Assembly: GCF_010993745.1 (NCBI RefSeq)
Contig: NZ_WOTN01000001.1
Span: 3,157,681 to 3,221,680 of the forward strand
DNA length: 64,000 bases
Source: Fodinicola acaciae
GTDB taxonomy: Bacteria > Actinomycetota > Actinomycetes > Mycobacteriales > HKI-0501
Direction: 5' to 3'
Position numbers and translations under genes: made by a program. The notes under the pieces are model-generated. The model ran no database searches. It saw nothing but the letters and a program-made list of their open reading frames with translations, and was not told the DNA's origin. Of this stretch, positions 1 to 9,296 are shown piece after piece. Position 1 is the first letter of the stretch; every line of letters begins with the position of its first letter.

Positions 1-1
1 G

Positions 2-763
2 CGGCGCGATGCCGCCATGGTCGCCGCATACGGTTTCGGAGCCGTCGCCGGCGCTCAGGTCTGTTTCTTCAACGCGATCCAGTATCTGCCGGTCGGCGTG
101 GCTCTGCTGCTGGAATACTGCGGCCTGATCCTGGTGGTCGGCTGGATGTGGGCTCGGCACGGACAACGGCCGCGACGACTGACAGTGGCCGGATCCGTGC
201 TGGCGTTGGTCGGCCTGATCTGCGTACTGAACATCGGCGCGGCCGGCGGCGTGCACTGGATCGGCGTGCTGTGGGGGCTCGGCTCGGCGCTCGGCCTGGC
301 GACGTACTTCCTGCTGTCGGCCAACAGCCGCGACGACCTGCCGCCGGTCGCGATGGCCAGCGGCGGCATGGTGGTCGCGACGGTGACGCTGCTCGCCGCG
401 GGTGCCATTGGCCTGTTGCCGATGCACGTCACGTTCGGCGAGGTCACCTTCGCCGGCCTGCGGATGAGCTGGCTGGTGCCGATCATCGGCGTGTCGGTGA
501 TCGCCGCCGTCGTCTCGTACGTCACCGGCATCGGCGCGGCGCGGATGCTCGGTCCGCGGCTGTCGTCGTTCGTCGGGCTGACCGAGGTGCTGTTCGCGGT
601 GTTCTTCGCGTGGCTGCTGCTCGGCGAGCTGCCGGCCCCCATACAGTTGGCCGGAGGCGTCCTGCTGGTCGCCGGGGTGGCGCTGGTCCGCCTCGACGAG
701 CTGCGGCCGCCGGTGCCGCGACCGGAGACGAGCCGTGAAGACGATCTTTACGCACGACACTGA
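2..763 (+). CDS. EamA/RhtA-type membrane exporter, 5' end cut by window
   Basis: The reading frame is open to the window edge, so the N-terminus is missing; the first ATG inside is at 17. The visible part (about 250 residues) is a run of hydrophobic segments with two similar halves, and includes the motifs QYLPVGVALLLEY and FVGLTEVLFAVFFAWLLLGE, which are typical of the second and last EamA repeats in drug/metabolite transporters. In this family the protein is an inner-membrane exporter of small metabolites or amino acids; the substrate cannot be read from the sequence. The C-terminal tail is charged and cytoplasmic. Its last 29 nt overlap the following CGNR gene, so the two are probably cotranscribed. 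Confidence 0.85.
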   Translation, partial: RRDAAMVAAYGFGAVAGAQVCFFNAIQYLPVGVALLLEYCGLILVVGWMWARHGQRPRRLTVAGSVLALVGLICVLNIGAAGGVHWIGVLWGLGSALGLATYFLLSANSRDDLPPVAMASGGMVVATVTLLAAGAIGLLPMHVTFGEVTFAGLRMSWLVPIIGVSVIAAVVSYVTGIGAARMLGPRLSSFVGLTEVLFAVFFAWLLLGELPAPIQLAGGVLLVAGVALVRLDELRPPVPRPETSREDDLYARH

Positions 764-1283
764 CCTCGCGCTCGCCAGCGTCGCCGAGCTGGTCAACACG
801 CTGGACGGCGACGACGACACGCTGACCGACGTCGACGCGCTGGACAAGCTGGTCGAGGGTCAGGGGTGGACCGGCGCGCGTGAGCACAGCCACGCGGAGC
901 TGCGCGCCGTACGCGACCTGCGGCCACGGCTGCGGCGGATCTGGCAAGCCGACGAGGACGAGATCGTACGCATCGTCAATGCCCTTCTCCGCGAGCACAA
1001 CGCGCTGCCGCAGATCATCAAGCACGACGGGACGGACTATCACCTGCACGCGGTGCCGCGCGACGCGCCGCTGGCCACCCGGATGGCCGTCGAGGCGGCG
1101 ATGGCCGTCGCGGACGTCGTGCGCGCGAAGGAGCTCAGCCGGCTGCGTACGTGCGACTACCCCACCTGCGACCGCGTCCTCGTCGACCTGTCGAAGAACA
1201 GGTCCAAGCGCTTCTGCGACAACGTCTGCGCCAACCGCGCCGCGGTGGCCGCCTATCGGGTCAGGCGTCGAAGAGAGCGCTGA
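735..1283 (+). CDS. CGNR zinc-finger (ABATE-type) protein
   Basis: 182 residues from a GTG that overlaps the exporter by 29 nt. The C-terminal third holds the zinc-finger signature: RLRTCDYPTC, then KRFCDNVCANR, that is two CxxxxC/CxxxC pairs with the final C-[GD]-N-x-C-x-N-R element that names the family. The N-terminal two thirds is the helical ABATE ligand-binding-like domain. Such proteins are thought to be stress-linked transcription regulators in actinobacteria, but none has a firmly known target. The 3' end overlaps the convergent prs gene by 23 nt, so the two genes share their terminal coding sequence in antisense. Confidence 0.85.
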   Translation: MKTIFTHDTDLALASVAELVNTLDGDDDTLTDVDALDKLVEGQGWTGAREHSHAELRAVRDLRPRLRRIWQADEDEIVRIVNALLREHNALPQIIKHDGTDYHLHAVPRDAPLATRMAVEAAMAVADVVRAKELSRLRTCDYPTCDRVLVDLSKNRSKRFCDNVCANRAAVAAYRVRRRRER

Positions 1284-2202
1284 CCGACTCGCCGTTGTGA
1301 ATGCGCCGCATCGCCTCGGCCAGGGCCGGCGCGATCGACACCACCGACAGCTTCGGGTGCCGCTCGCTTTCCGGGATCGGCACGGTGTTGGTGCAGACGA
1401 TCTCCAGCACGTCGGGCTGGTCACCGATCCGCTTCAACGCGCCGCTGGCGAACAGCCCATGGGTGCAGGCGACCCGGATCGTACGCACACCGATCTCACG
1501 CAGGCGGTCGAGCAGCTCCAGCACCGTGCTGCCCTTGGCGATCTCGTCGTCCACCACGATCACGTCCCGGCCGGCCACGTCACCGATGACCGAGCTGATG
1601 CTCACCCTGTCGTCGGCGAACCGCTGCTTGGCACCGGCCGCGACCGGCACGCCGAGCATCCGCGCGAAGGCGGCCGCCTCCTTGGCGTTGCCGAGGTCCG
1701 GCGAGACGACCGTGGTGTTGGACATGTCATAGCCGCGGAAATGCGCGGCCAGCTCACGCAGGGCGTGCAGGTGATCCACCGGTACGCTGAAAAATCCGTG
1801 CACCTGGGGCGAATGCAGCGTCATCGCCAGCATCCGGTCTGCGCCGGCCGACACCATCAGGTCGGCGACCAGGCGGCCACCGATCGAGATCCGGGGCGCG
1901 TCCTTCTTGTCGGAGCGCGCGTACGCGTAATAGGGCATCACCACGGTCGTACGCGCCGCCGAGGCACCGCGCGCCGCGTCGAGCATCAACAGCAACTCGA
2001 CCAGGTTTTCCTGCACCGGCCGCACCAGCGGCTGGACCAGGAACACGTCCCGCTCACGGCAGTTGGCCTGCAGCTGCACACCCAGGCAGTCGGTCGCGAA
2101 GCGCTCGACGAGCACCGGATGCAACGGCTGTTCGAGATGCGAACAGATTTCCTCGGCCAACTGGGGATGGGCGGTGCCACTGAAAATGGCGATGTCACGC
2201 AC
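1261..2202 (-). CDS. prs: ribose-phosphate diphosphokinase (PRPP synthetase)
   Basis: Makes 5-phosphoribosyl-1-diphosphate from ribose-5-phosphate and ATP, feeding purine, pyrimidine, histidine, tryptophan and NAD synthesis in the cytoplasm. Seen: the catalytic flexible loop MPYYAYARSDKKDAPR and the PRPP-binding signature VIVVDDEIAKGST. I chose the GTG at 2202 because CAGGAG lies 7 nt before it; this gives 313 residues, the usual length. An upstream extension to 2268 is open but lacks a better ribosome site. It differs from the main actinobacterial Prs in several stretches, so it may be a second, divergent Prs copy in this genome; whether another exists cannot be seen here. Confidence 0.92.
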   Translation of the reverse strand: MRDIAIFSGTAHPQLAEEICSHLEQPLHPVLVERFATDCLGVQLQANCRERDVFLVQPLVRPVQENLVELLLMLDAARGASAARTTVVMPYYAYARSDKKDAPRISIGGRLVADLMVSAGADRMLAMTLHSPQVHGFFSVPVDHLHALRELAAHFRGYDMSNTTVVSPDLGNAKEAAAFARMLGVPVAAGAKQRFADDRVSISSVIGDVAGRDVIVVDDEIAKGSTVLELLDRLREIGVRTIRVACTHGLFASGALKRIGDQPDVLEIVCTNTVPIPESERHPKLSVVSIAPALAEAMRRIHNGESVSALFDA

Positions 2203-2248
2203 CGACTGCTCCTGTGTTTCTGGTTTCCGGGGCAGATACGGCATGAGC

Positions 2249-3439
2249 CTACCTAACGTTTCCGCCAACCGTACGGTCGGTATGCAGGGCCTTGATCTGC
2301 TCAGGCGTACGGCCGAGGCCGGCGAGCACCGAGTCGGTGTGCTCGCCGAGCGCCGGCACCGGTCCCATCGCCGCCTCGGTGTCGGCGTACGTGAACGGCG
2401 GCAGGATCGCCTCGACCGTACCGACCGGCGTCATCACGGGCCGCCACCGGTCGCGCGCTCTGAGCTGCGGATGCTCCGCCAGGCCGCGTACGTCGTTGAG
2501 CCGCGCGTTGCCGATGGCCGCTGCGTCGAGCTTGGCCACCAACTCCGCCGTCGACAGCTTGGACGAGACCTCGGTGATCGCCGCGTCGACGGCCTCACGG
2601 TCGCGCGTACGCGCGATGTTGGTCGCGAAACCGGGGTCGCGCGCGAGCTCGGCGCGGTCGAGCACATCCGTACACAGCCGGACCCACTCGCGGTCGTTCT
2701 GGATGCCGATCAGCACCTCGCCGTCGGTGGTCGGATAACCGGTGTAGGGCACCACCGACGGATGCCCGAGCGCCGACCGCTTCGGTGGCTGGCCGGTGCC
2801 TTTCGTGTAATACAGCGGATGCCCCATCCACTCGGCGACAGCGTCCAGCATCGACACCTCGATGCTCGCCCCACCGCCGCCGCGTTCTCTGCGCAGCAGT
2901 GCGGAAAGAATCGCGGTGAGCGCGTACATCCCAGCGCCGATGTCCACTGTCGGAATGCCAGTTTTCACCGGCGTGTCTGCCGTACCGGTGACCGAGGCCA
3001 GGCCGCCTTCGCCTTGCAGGAGGAGGTCATATCCTGGTTTTTGGCCGTACGGACCACCTTTGCCGTATCCGGACATGTCGACGACAATCAGCCCTGGCTT
3101 TTGGGCGCGCAGTTTCTCAGCGGAGAAGCCAAGCCTGGCCGCCGCGCCCGGGCCAAGATTTTGCACGAAGACATCCGCACTCAGGATCAGGTCCTCGACA
3201 ACCCGCCGCCCCGCGTCGGTCTTGAGATCGACCGCGATCGACTCTTTCCCTCTGTTGAGCCAGAAAAAATGCGCCGCCATCCCGTTCACCGCCGCGTCGT
3301 ACCCCCTGGCGAAGTCACCACCATCCGTACGCTCGACCTTCACCACCCGCGCACCAAGGTCGGCACAGTGCCTGGTGGCAAGCGGCGCGGCCACGGCCTG
3401 CTCGATCCCGACGACGGTGATTCCCTCGAGTGGCAGCAC
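2249..3439 (-). CDS. CaiB/BaiF family (class III) CoA-transferase
   Basis: 396 residues starting at GTG 3439, with GGAGGA 5 nt upstream. Family members move CoA between carboxylic acids (formyl-, carnitinyl-, succinyl-CoA types) by a covalent aspartyl-CoA anhydride. Visible features: N-terminal LPLEGITVVGIEQAVAAPLA with the Rossmann-like CoA-binding fold, NRGKESIAVDLK, VFVQNLGPGAA, and KPGYDLLLQGEGG, which contains the catalytic Asp. The substrate cannot be told. It ends 46 nt before prs on the same strand. Upstream lies repeat copy 1, so its promoter must be within or next to that repeat. Confidence 0.9.
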   Translation of the reverse strand: MLPLEGITVVGIEQAVAAPLATRHCADLGARVVKVERTDGGDFARGYDAAVNGMAAHFFWLNRGKESIAVDLKTDAGRRVVEDLILSADVFVQNLGPGAAARLGFSAEKLRAQKPGLIVVDMSGYGKGGPYGQKPGYDLLLQGEGGLASVTGTADTPVKTGIPTVDIGAGMYALTAILSALLRRERGGGGASIEVSMLDAVAEWMGHPLYYTKGTGQPPKRSALGHPSVVPYTGYPTTDGEVLIGIQNDREWVRLCTDVLDRAELARDPGFATNIARTRDREAVDAAITEVSSKLSTAELVAKLDAAAIGNARLNDVRGLAEHPQLRARDRWRPVMTPVGTVEAILPPFTYADTEAAMGPVPALGEHTDSVLAGLGRTPEQIKALHTDRTVGGNVR

Positions 3440-3546
3440 AGGCGTCCTCCTGGTCCGGGTCAGCTTTTATCGTCGCATCGGTGGTGGGGGTGGGGGCGGT
3501 GAGATTTCGGACAGTTGTCGGGGTAGGGCGCGGTCGGTGCGTCGAG

Positions 3547-4605
3547 GGGGCGTGGTTTGGGTCTTCATGGTTGTTGGGGCCTTCATGGTTGTTGCGTTGG
3601 GGAGGTGGTTGCGTCTCTATGTTTGTTGCGTGGGTGGGTGGTTGGGTTTTTCGCCTGCGCGGCGGGCGCTCCTGCGCGGAGGGCGACCTCAAGGGAGGGG
3701 GCGCGTGGCCGCCAATCATGTGCATTGAGGGTGCGGGCGGCGGTTTGCGGGCGGGGCTGGGTTTTCCGGGCTTGCTCGTTCTCCCCGTCGGCATGGACGC
3801 CATCACAGCGTCCAGGGCGGTGCTGGTGTGACTGCTGTGGCTGATAATGCAGGTGAGGCGGCTCGGCTGCGTAATACTTGTTAAACAAGACATCAAAACG
3901 GACATTTTTTTGCAGCCCAGCAGTCACAACAGCATTATCAGCCTCAGTAGTCACACCCGTCACAGCTTCTGGGGATCGCTATAGCGTGAAAGCCTTTTTT
4001 CTTGCGTCCAACGCAAGTAACTCGACATTCATGCCATCCGCGACCCTCACAAGCCGGACATTTAGCGCTCCACACACCTTCGCATCCCACATACTGGACC
4101 CTCACGCCACCCACCGAGACGCCACCGCAGCTCCGGCGCCCCAGCCACACTCCTGGTCCGGTTTGTCCGTTCTCCCCCGTCGGCGAGCTTTGCTTGAGCA
4201 CATGTGCGCCGGGGCTGCCGCGTACGAAACCCAACCACCCACCCAAGCTCGGCAGCCCCGGCGCACATGTGCTCATCCTCCGGACGCCGACGGGGGAGAA
4301 CGGACAAACCGGACCACACCACAAACACCCGCGGCACCCAACCGGACCAACAACGAAACCCCGCGCACCCCTCCCCTTGAGGTCGCCCTCCGCGCAGGAG
4401 CGCCTGCCGCGAAGGCGAAAAACCTCCCAAACGTAACAATCATGGAACGCAACCAACTTCACCTCAACGACCTCAACCCCTCCTGAGCCCAACCACCTCA
4501 ACTCCACCCCCCTAAGACCCACCACCTCTACTCGCCCCCTAGGACTCAACCACCCCAACCGCCCCCGCTGAGACCCGACCACCTCGACCGACCCTCGGCA
4601 AACTG
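3547..4605. repeat. Composite dispersed repeat, copy 1
   Basis: Fills the divergent intergenic space between the CoA-transferase and lhr. Order, left to right: G-rich tandem units containing TTTGTTGCG (3547-3645); left arm of a ~60-bp inverted repeat (3646-3705); a segment with GTGTGACTGCTGTGG (about 3828-3842); palindromic centre CTTGTTAAACAAG (about 3878-3890); the matching CATTATCAGCC block (about 3933-3943); a hairpin TTGCGT-CCA-ACGCAA (about 4003-4017); a CGGACATTTAGCGCTCC block; a nested 163-bp palindrome (4154-4316); right arm (4361-4423); then a C-rich tail mirroring the left flank. Open frames inside are low-complexity and not conserved between copies, so I call no gene here. Confidence 0.9.
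4154..4316. repeat. Nested ~163-bp inverted repeat inside repeat copy 1
   Basis: The left arm runs TGGTCCGGTTTGTCCG ... GGGGCTGCCG and the right arm is its reverse complement, CGGCAGCCCC ... CGGACAAACCGGACCA, each about 65-70 bp with small mismatches. It would fold as a single long hairpin with a ~25-nt loop. It is missing from copies 2, 3 and 4; copy 5 keeps only fragments (CTGGTCCGGTTTGTCCGG near 56,780 and a CTCCCCGTCGGCG block near 56,405). This looks like a small element that inserted into the larger repeat. Confidence 0.8.
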
Positions 4606-4631
4606 TCACACCGGCGAGGGAGGATGGGGGT

Positions 4632-7600
4632 ATGCAGATCGGACTGGAGGGGTTTTCGGAGGCGACCCGGTCGTGGTTCGCTGACGCCTTCAGTGCGCCG
4701 ACGGACGCGCAGATTGGCACCTGGCAGGCCGTGCGGCGAGGTGAGCACGTCCTCACGGTCGCGCCGACCGGCTCGGGCAAGACCTTGGCCGCGTTCCTGG
4801 CCTCGGTCGACCGGCTGGCGACGATTCCCCGAGATGAGGACAAGCCGCGGTGCCGTGTCCTGTACGTGAGTCCGCTGAAGGCGCTGGCGGTCGACGTGCA
4901 GCGCAACCTGCGCACGCCGCTGACCGGCATCGGCAGAGCGGCGGCGCGGTTGCGGTTGCCTGAGCCGGACGTCACGGTCGCGATGCGCACCGGCGACACG
5001 CCGGCCAACGAGCGGCGAGCGTTTGCCAAGAACGGCGCCGACATCCTGATCACCACGCCGGAGAGCCTGTTCCTGCTGCTCACCAGCAACGCGCGCGAGG
5101 CGCTGGCCGGCGTTGAGACGGTGATCGTGGACGAGGTGCACGCGATGGCCGGCGGCAAGCGTGGCGTGCATCTGGCGGTCAGCCTGGAGCGGCTCGACGC
5201 GTTGCTGGAGCGGCCGGCGCAGCGGATCGGGTTGTCGGCGACCGTACGACCCGTCGAGGAGGTCGCCAGGTTCCTCGGCGGCAGCCAGCCGGTGACGGTC
5301 GTCCAGCCGCCGGCACGCAAGACCGTGCGGCTCGACGTGGTGGTGCCGGTCGAGGACATGGCCGAGATGTCAACGGTCCAGCCCAATCCCGGCGACCTCG
5401 GCGACGAGGTGGAGTCCAAGTCGATCTGGCCGGCGATCGAGGAACGCGTGTACGAGCTCATCCGCGCGCACCGCAGCACGATCGTGTTCACCAACGGTCG
5501 CCGTGCGGCCGAGCGGCTGACCTCGCGGCTCAACGACCTTGCCGAGGAAAACCCACAGCCGCTGAAGCATTTCCCAGCGATGGCGGTCGGCCAGTCCGGG
5601 GTCGGCAAAGGTGCGCCGCCGGTGATCGCCAAGGCCCACCACGGCTCGGTCTCCAAGGAGCAGCGGCGGATCGTCGAGGAGGACCTGAAGGCCGGCCGGC
5701 TGCCGGCGGTGGTCGCCACCAGCAGCCTGGAGCTCGGCATCGACATGGGAGCCGTCGACCTGGTCATCCAGGTCGAGGCGCCGCCGTCGGTGGCCAGCGG
5801 CCTGCAGCGGGTGGGCCGTGCCGGTCATCAGGTCGGCGCCGTGTCGACCGGGGTGATCCTGCCGAAATACCGCGGCGACCTGGTCTCCTGCGCGGTCGTC
5901 GCGGAGCGGATGACCGACGGCGCGATCGAGGAGCTGCATTGTCCGCGCAACCCGCTCGACGTGCTGGCGCAGCAGATCGTGGCGATCGTGTCGATGGACG
6001 AGTCCACTGTGGACGACATCGAGGCCCTGGTACGCCGCGCCGCGCCGTACGCCGAGCTGCCTCGCTCCGCGCTGGAGGCCACGCTCGACATGCTGGCCGG
6101 CCGCTATCCGAGCGACGCGTTCGCCGAGCTGCGGCCGCGGCTCACCTGGGACCGGGTCACCGGCATCCTCACGGCTCGGCCCGGCGCCCAGCGGCTGGCG
6201 GTGACCAGCGGCGGCACCATCCCCGACCGCGGCCTGTTCGGCGTGTTCCTGGCCGGAGAGAAGGGATCGCGGGTCGGCGAGCTCGACGAGGAGATGGTGT
6301 ACGAGTCGCGGGTCGGCGACGTGTTTCTGCTCGGCTCCAGCTCGTGGCAGATCCAGGACATCACGCCGGACAAGGTGATCGTCACGCCGGCGCCGGGCCA
6401 GCCGGGCCGCATGCCGTTCTGGAAGGGCGACACCCCGGGACGGCCGCTGGAGCTCGGCCGCGCGGTCGGCGCGTTCGTACGCGAGATGACCTCGACGACC
6501 GAGCCGAAAGCCATCGCCAGAGCCAAAACCGCCGGCCTGGATGACTGGGCCGCGACCAACCTGCTGTCCTATCTGGCCGACCAGCGCGAGGCCGCCGGCA
6601 CGCTGCCGGACGACCACACGATCGTGGTCGAACGGTTCACCGACGAGCTCGGCGACTGGCGCATCTGCCTGCATTCGCCGTTCGGCGCGCCGGTCAACTC
6701 TCCCTGGGCTTTGGCGCTGACGGCACGGCTGCGCGAACGGTATGGCATCGATGGCCACGCGGTCGCCTCCGACGACGGCATCGTTTTGCGGTTGCCAGAC
6801 ATGGAAACTCCCCCGCCGGCCGACGTTGTCGTCTTCAGTCCGGAGGAAATCGAGGAAGTCGTCACCGCCGAGCTCGGCGGCTCGGCGGTTTTCGCCGCCA
6901 GGTTCAGGGAATGCGCGGCTCGCTCGCTGCTCCTGCCACGCAGGAGGCCGGGCCGCCGCGCGCCGCTGTGGCAGCAGCGCCAGCGCGCCGCGCAGTTGTT
7001 GGCGGTCGCCGGAGAATACGGCGAATTCCCGGTCGTGCTCGAAGCGATGCGCGAGTGCCTCAACGACGTGTTCGACCTGCCCGGCCTGACCGCGCTGATG
7101 CGCGAGATGGAAAACCGTACGACCAGGGTCGTGGAGGCCCCGACCGCACAGCCGTCACCGTTCGCACGGTCGCTGCTTTTCGGCTATGTCGGCGCTTTCA
7201 TGTACGAGGGCGACGCGCCGCTGGCCGAGCAGCGCGCGCAGGCCCTCGCGCTGGACACCACACTCCTCGCCGAGTTGCTCGGCCGCGCCGAGCTCCGCGA
7301 GCTGCTCGACCCCGACGTGCTCGCGGAAACCGTTCGACAGATCCAATATCTCACCGAGGAGCGGCGAGCGTCCACAGTGGACGATGTGGCCGACCTGCTC
7401 CGACTGCTCGGCGGACTGTCGGCCGCGGAGATCGCCGAGCGCGGCGGCCGGCGGGAATGGGTCGACGAGCTGGTCGCGGCCAGGCGAGCGATCCGCGTAC
7501 GCATCGCCGGCGAAGGCCGGTGGATCGCCATCGAGGACGCCGGCCGCGTACGCGATGCGCTCGGCGTCGCGCTGCCGGTCGGCGTGCCGGACGTGTTCAC

Positions 7601-9203
7601 CGAGCCGGTCGCCGATCCGCTCGGCGACCTGGTGTCGCGCTACGCGCGCACGCACGGACCGTTCACCTCGGCGGCGGTGGCCGAGCGCTTCGGCATCGGG
7701 GTGGCCGTGGCCGCCTCGGCGCTGCAGCGGCTCGCCTCGGCCGGGCGACTCACCGCCGGCGAGTTCACGCCAGGTGGAGCCGGCGCGGAGTGGTGCGACA
7801 CCGAGGTGCTGCGGATGCTGCGCCGCCGCTCGCTGGCCGTGCTGCGCGCCGAGGTCGAGCCGGTCCCGCCGGCCGCGCTCGGCGCGTTCCTGCCGGCCTG
7901 GCAGCGGGTCGGTCCGCACCGGCCGTCCGGCGGTGGAGTCGACGCGCTCGCCGACGCCATCGCGACGCTGCAAGGCGTTCCGCTGCCGGCCAGTGCGCTG
8001 GAGTCGCTGATCCTGCCGGCGCGCGTGCCGCACTATTCGCCGGCTCTGCTCGACGAGCTGTGTACGGCCGGCGAGGTGCTGTGGGCCGGCAACGGGTCGC
8101 TGCCCGGCAACGACGGCTGGATCGCACTGGCCTTCGCCGACACCGCTCCCCTGCTGCTGCCGGAGTTCGCCGACCCGCCGGAAGGCGAGCTGCACACCGC
8201 CGTGACCGACGCGCTGGCCGGCGGCCAGGCGCTGTTCTTCCGCGACATCTCCGACCGCGTGGCGGCCGCTCTCGGCGCGGTGCCCGACGACGAGAAGCTG
8301 GTCTCGGCGATCTGGGACCTGGTGTGGACCGGCCGGCTCAGCAACGACACGCTGGGGCCGCTGCGTACGCTGCTCGGCGCCGGCCGGACGAGCCACCGGC
8401 CGTCCACCAGCTCGGCGCGCCAGGGCTTCCGCAGGGCGAGCCGCCGGCCACGGCTGCCGTCGCGGACCGGGCCACCGACCGTGGCGGGCCGCTGGAGCCT
8501 GCTGCCGGAGCGCGAGTCCGAGCCGACGCTGCGTGCACACGCGACGACCGACGCGCTGCTCGAGCGCTATGGCGTGGTCACCAAGGGACCGGTCACCAGC
8601 GAAGGCGTGAGCGGCGGCTTCGCCCGGATCTATTCGGTGCTGTCCGCGCTGGAGGACGCCGGCCGCGTACGCCGTGGCTATTTCGTCGAAGGCCTCGGCG
8701 GTGCGCAGTTCGCGGTGCCCGGGGCTGTCGACCGGCTGCGCGCGATCGCCGGCGATCTGCAGCGCAACCAGGACGCGCGCCGCGACCTGCTGCCGACGAG
8801 CGCCCGCCGACCTGACCAGGGTCCGCGTGCGCTGGTGCTGGCCGCGACCGACCCGGCCAATCCGTACGGTGCCGCGCTCCCCTGGCCGGACCGCTCGGAG
8901 GATTCGGTCGGTGGCACGACGCACCGGCCGGGCCGCAAGGCCGGCGCGCTGGTCGTGCTGGTCGACGGCGCCTTGACACTCTACGTCGAGCGCGGCGGTC
9001 GTACGCTGCTGTCCTTCACCGCCGAGGTCGAGGCGCTGACCGCGGCGACGTTGGCGCTGGCCGGCGCCGTACGCGATGGCATGCTCGGCTCCCTGTCCGT
9101 GCAGAAGGCCGATGGCGCCGCCGTCATGGAGTCGCCGCTCGCCGATCTGTTGGAGCAGGCCGGCTTCCGGCCGACGCCGCGCGGTCTCCGCCTCCGCAAC
9201 TGA
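4632..9203 (+). CDS. lhr: Lhr-family ATP-dependent DNA helicase
   Basis: 1523 residues, the usual size for the large Lhr found in actinobacteria. It is an SF2 3'-5' DNA/RNA-DNA helicase induced by DNA damage. Seen in order: Walker A APTGSGKT (near residue 45), SPLKALAVDVQRNL, TTPESLFLLL, the DEVH box IVDEVHAMAGGKRG, the SAT motif GLSATVRPVEE, motif VI LQRVGRAGHQVG, then winged-helix and the long Lhr C-terminal domains. Start ATG 4632 follows a GGGAGG 8-14 nt upstream. It is transcribed alone, divergently from the CoA-transferase across repeat copy 1. In mycobacteria a Nei-type glycosylase gene often sits beside lhr; here a nei gene lies about 6 kb away and is disrupted. Confidence 0.95.
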   Translation: MQIGLEGFSEATRSWFADAFSAPTDAQIGTWQAVRRGEHVLTVAPTGSGKTLAAFLASVDRLATIPRDEDKPRCRVLYVSPLKALAVDVQRNLRTPLTGIGRAAARLRLPEPDVTVAMRTGDTPANERRAFAKNGADILITTPESLFLLLTSNAREALAGVETVIVDEVHAMAGGKRGVHLAVSLERLDALLERPAQRIGLSATVRPVEEVARFLGGSQPVTVVQPPARKTVRLDVVVPVEDMAEMSTVQPNPGDLGDEVESKSIWPAIEERVYELIRAHRSTIVFTNGRRAAERLTSRLNDLAEENPQPLKHFPAMAVGQSGVGKGAPPVIAKAHHGSVSKEQRRIVEEDLKAGRLPAVVATSSLELGIDMGAVDLVIQVEAPPSVASGLQRVGRAGHQVGAVSTGVILPKYRGDLVSCAVVAERMTDGAIEELHCPRNPLDVLAQQIVAIVSMDESTVDDIEALVRRAAPYAELPRSALEATLDMLAGRYPSDAFAELRPRLTWDRVTGILTARPGAQRLAVTSGGTIPDRGLFGVFLAGEKGSRVGELDEEMVYESRVGDVFLLGSSSWQIQDITPDKVIVTPAPGQPGRMPFWKGDTPGRPLELGRAVGAFVREMTSTTEPKAIARAKTAGLDDWAATNLLSYLADQREAAGTLPDDHTIVVERFTDELGDWRICLHSPFGAPVNSPWALALTARLRERYGIDGHAVASDDGIVLRLPDMETPPPADVVVFSPEEIEEVVTAELGGSAVFAARFRECAARSLLLPRRRPGRRAPLWQQRQRAAQLLAVAGEYGEFPVVLEAMRECLNDVFDLPGLTALMREMENRTTRVVEAPTAQPSPFARSLLFGYVGAFMYEGDAPLAEQRAQALALDTTLLAELLGRAELRELLDPDVLAETVRQIQYLTEERRASTVDDVADLLRLLGGLSAAEIAERGGRREWVDELVAARRAIRVRIAGEGRWIAIEDAGRVRDALGVALPVGVPDVFTEPVADPLGDLVSRYARTHGPFTSAAVAERFGIGVAVAASALQRLASAGRLTAGEFTPGGAGAEWCDTEVLRMLRRRSLAVLRAEVEPVPPAALGAFLPAWQRVGPHRPSGGGVDALADAIATLQGVPLPASALESLILPARVPHYSPALLDELCTAGEVLWAGNGSLPGNDGWIALAFADTAPLLLPEFADPPEGELHTAVTDALAGGQALFFRDISDRVAAALGAVPDDEKLVSAIWDLVWTGRLSNDTLGPLRTLLGAGRTSHRPSTSSARQGFRRASRRPRLPSRTGPPTVAGRWSLLPERESEPTLRAHATTDALLERYGVVTKGPVTSEGVSGGFARIYSVLSALEDAGRVRRGYFVEGLGGAQFAVPGAVDRLRAIAGDLQRNQDARRDLLPTSARRPDQGPRALVLAATDPANPYGAALPWPDRSEDSVGGTTHRPGRKAGALVVLVDGALTLYVERGGRTLLSFTAEVEALTAATLALAGAVRDGMLGSLSVQKADGAAVMESPLADLLEQAGFRPTPRGLRLRN

Positions 9204-9296
9204 CAAACCGCCACATTCTCACCATGCCAGATGTGTCTCATCAATCTTTAGCGCCTTCGACTCAAGTTTTCTGCGTTGATCGTTTAGGGTCACGGC

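Noticed and set aside
3870..3895. CTTGTTAAACAAG centre considered as an integron attC-like site
   Set aside because: It lacks the paired R/L box layout with GTTRRRY ends and there is no tyrosine integron integrase; the palindrome alone is not enough.
3944..5767. A 607-residue open frame on the minus strand across the repeat and the start of lhr
   Set aside because: Its residues are Ser/Arg/Thr-rich without domains, it is antisense to the clear helicase motifs of lhr, and its other half is repeat DNA.
7155..9206. Long minus-strand open frame opposite lhr
   Set aside because: A typical high-GC antisense shadow: low-complexity Arg/Gln/Ala sequence with no motif, while the opposite strand codes the helicase.
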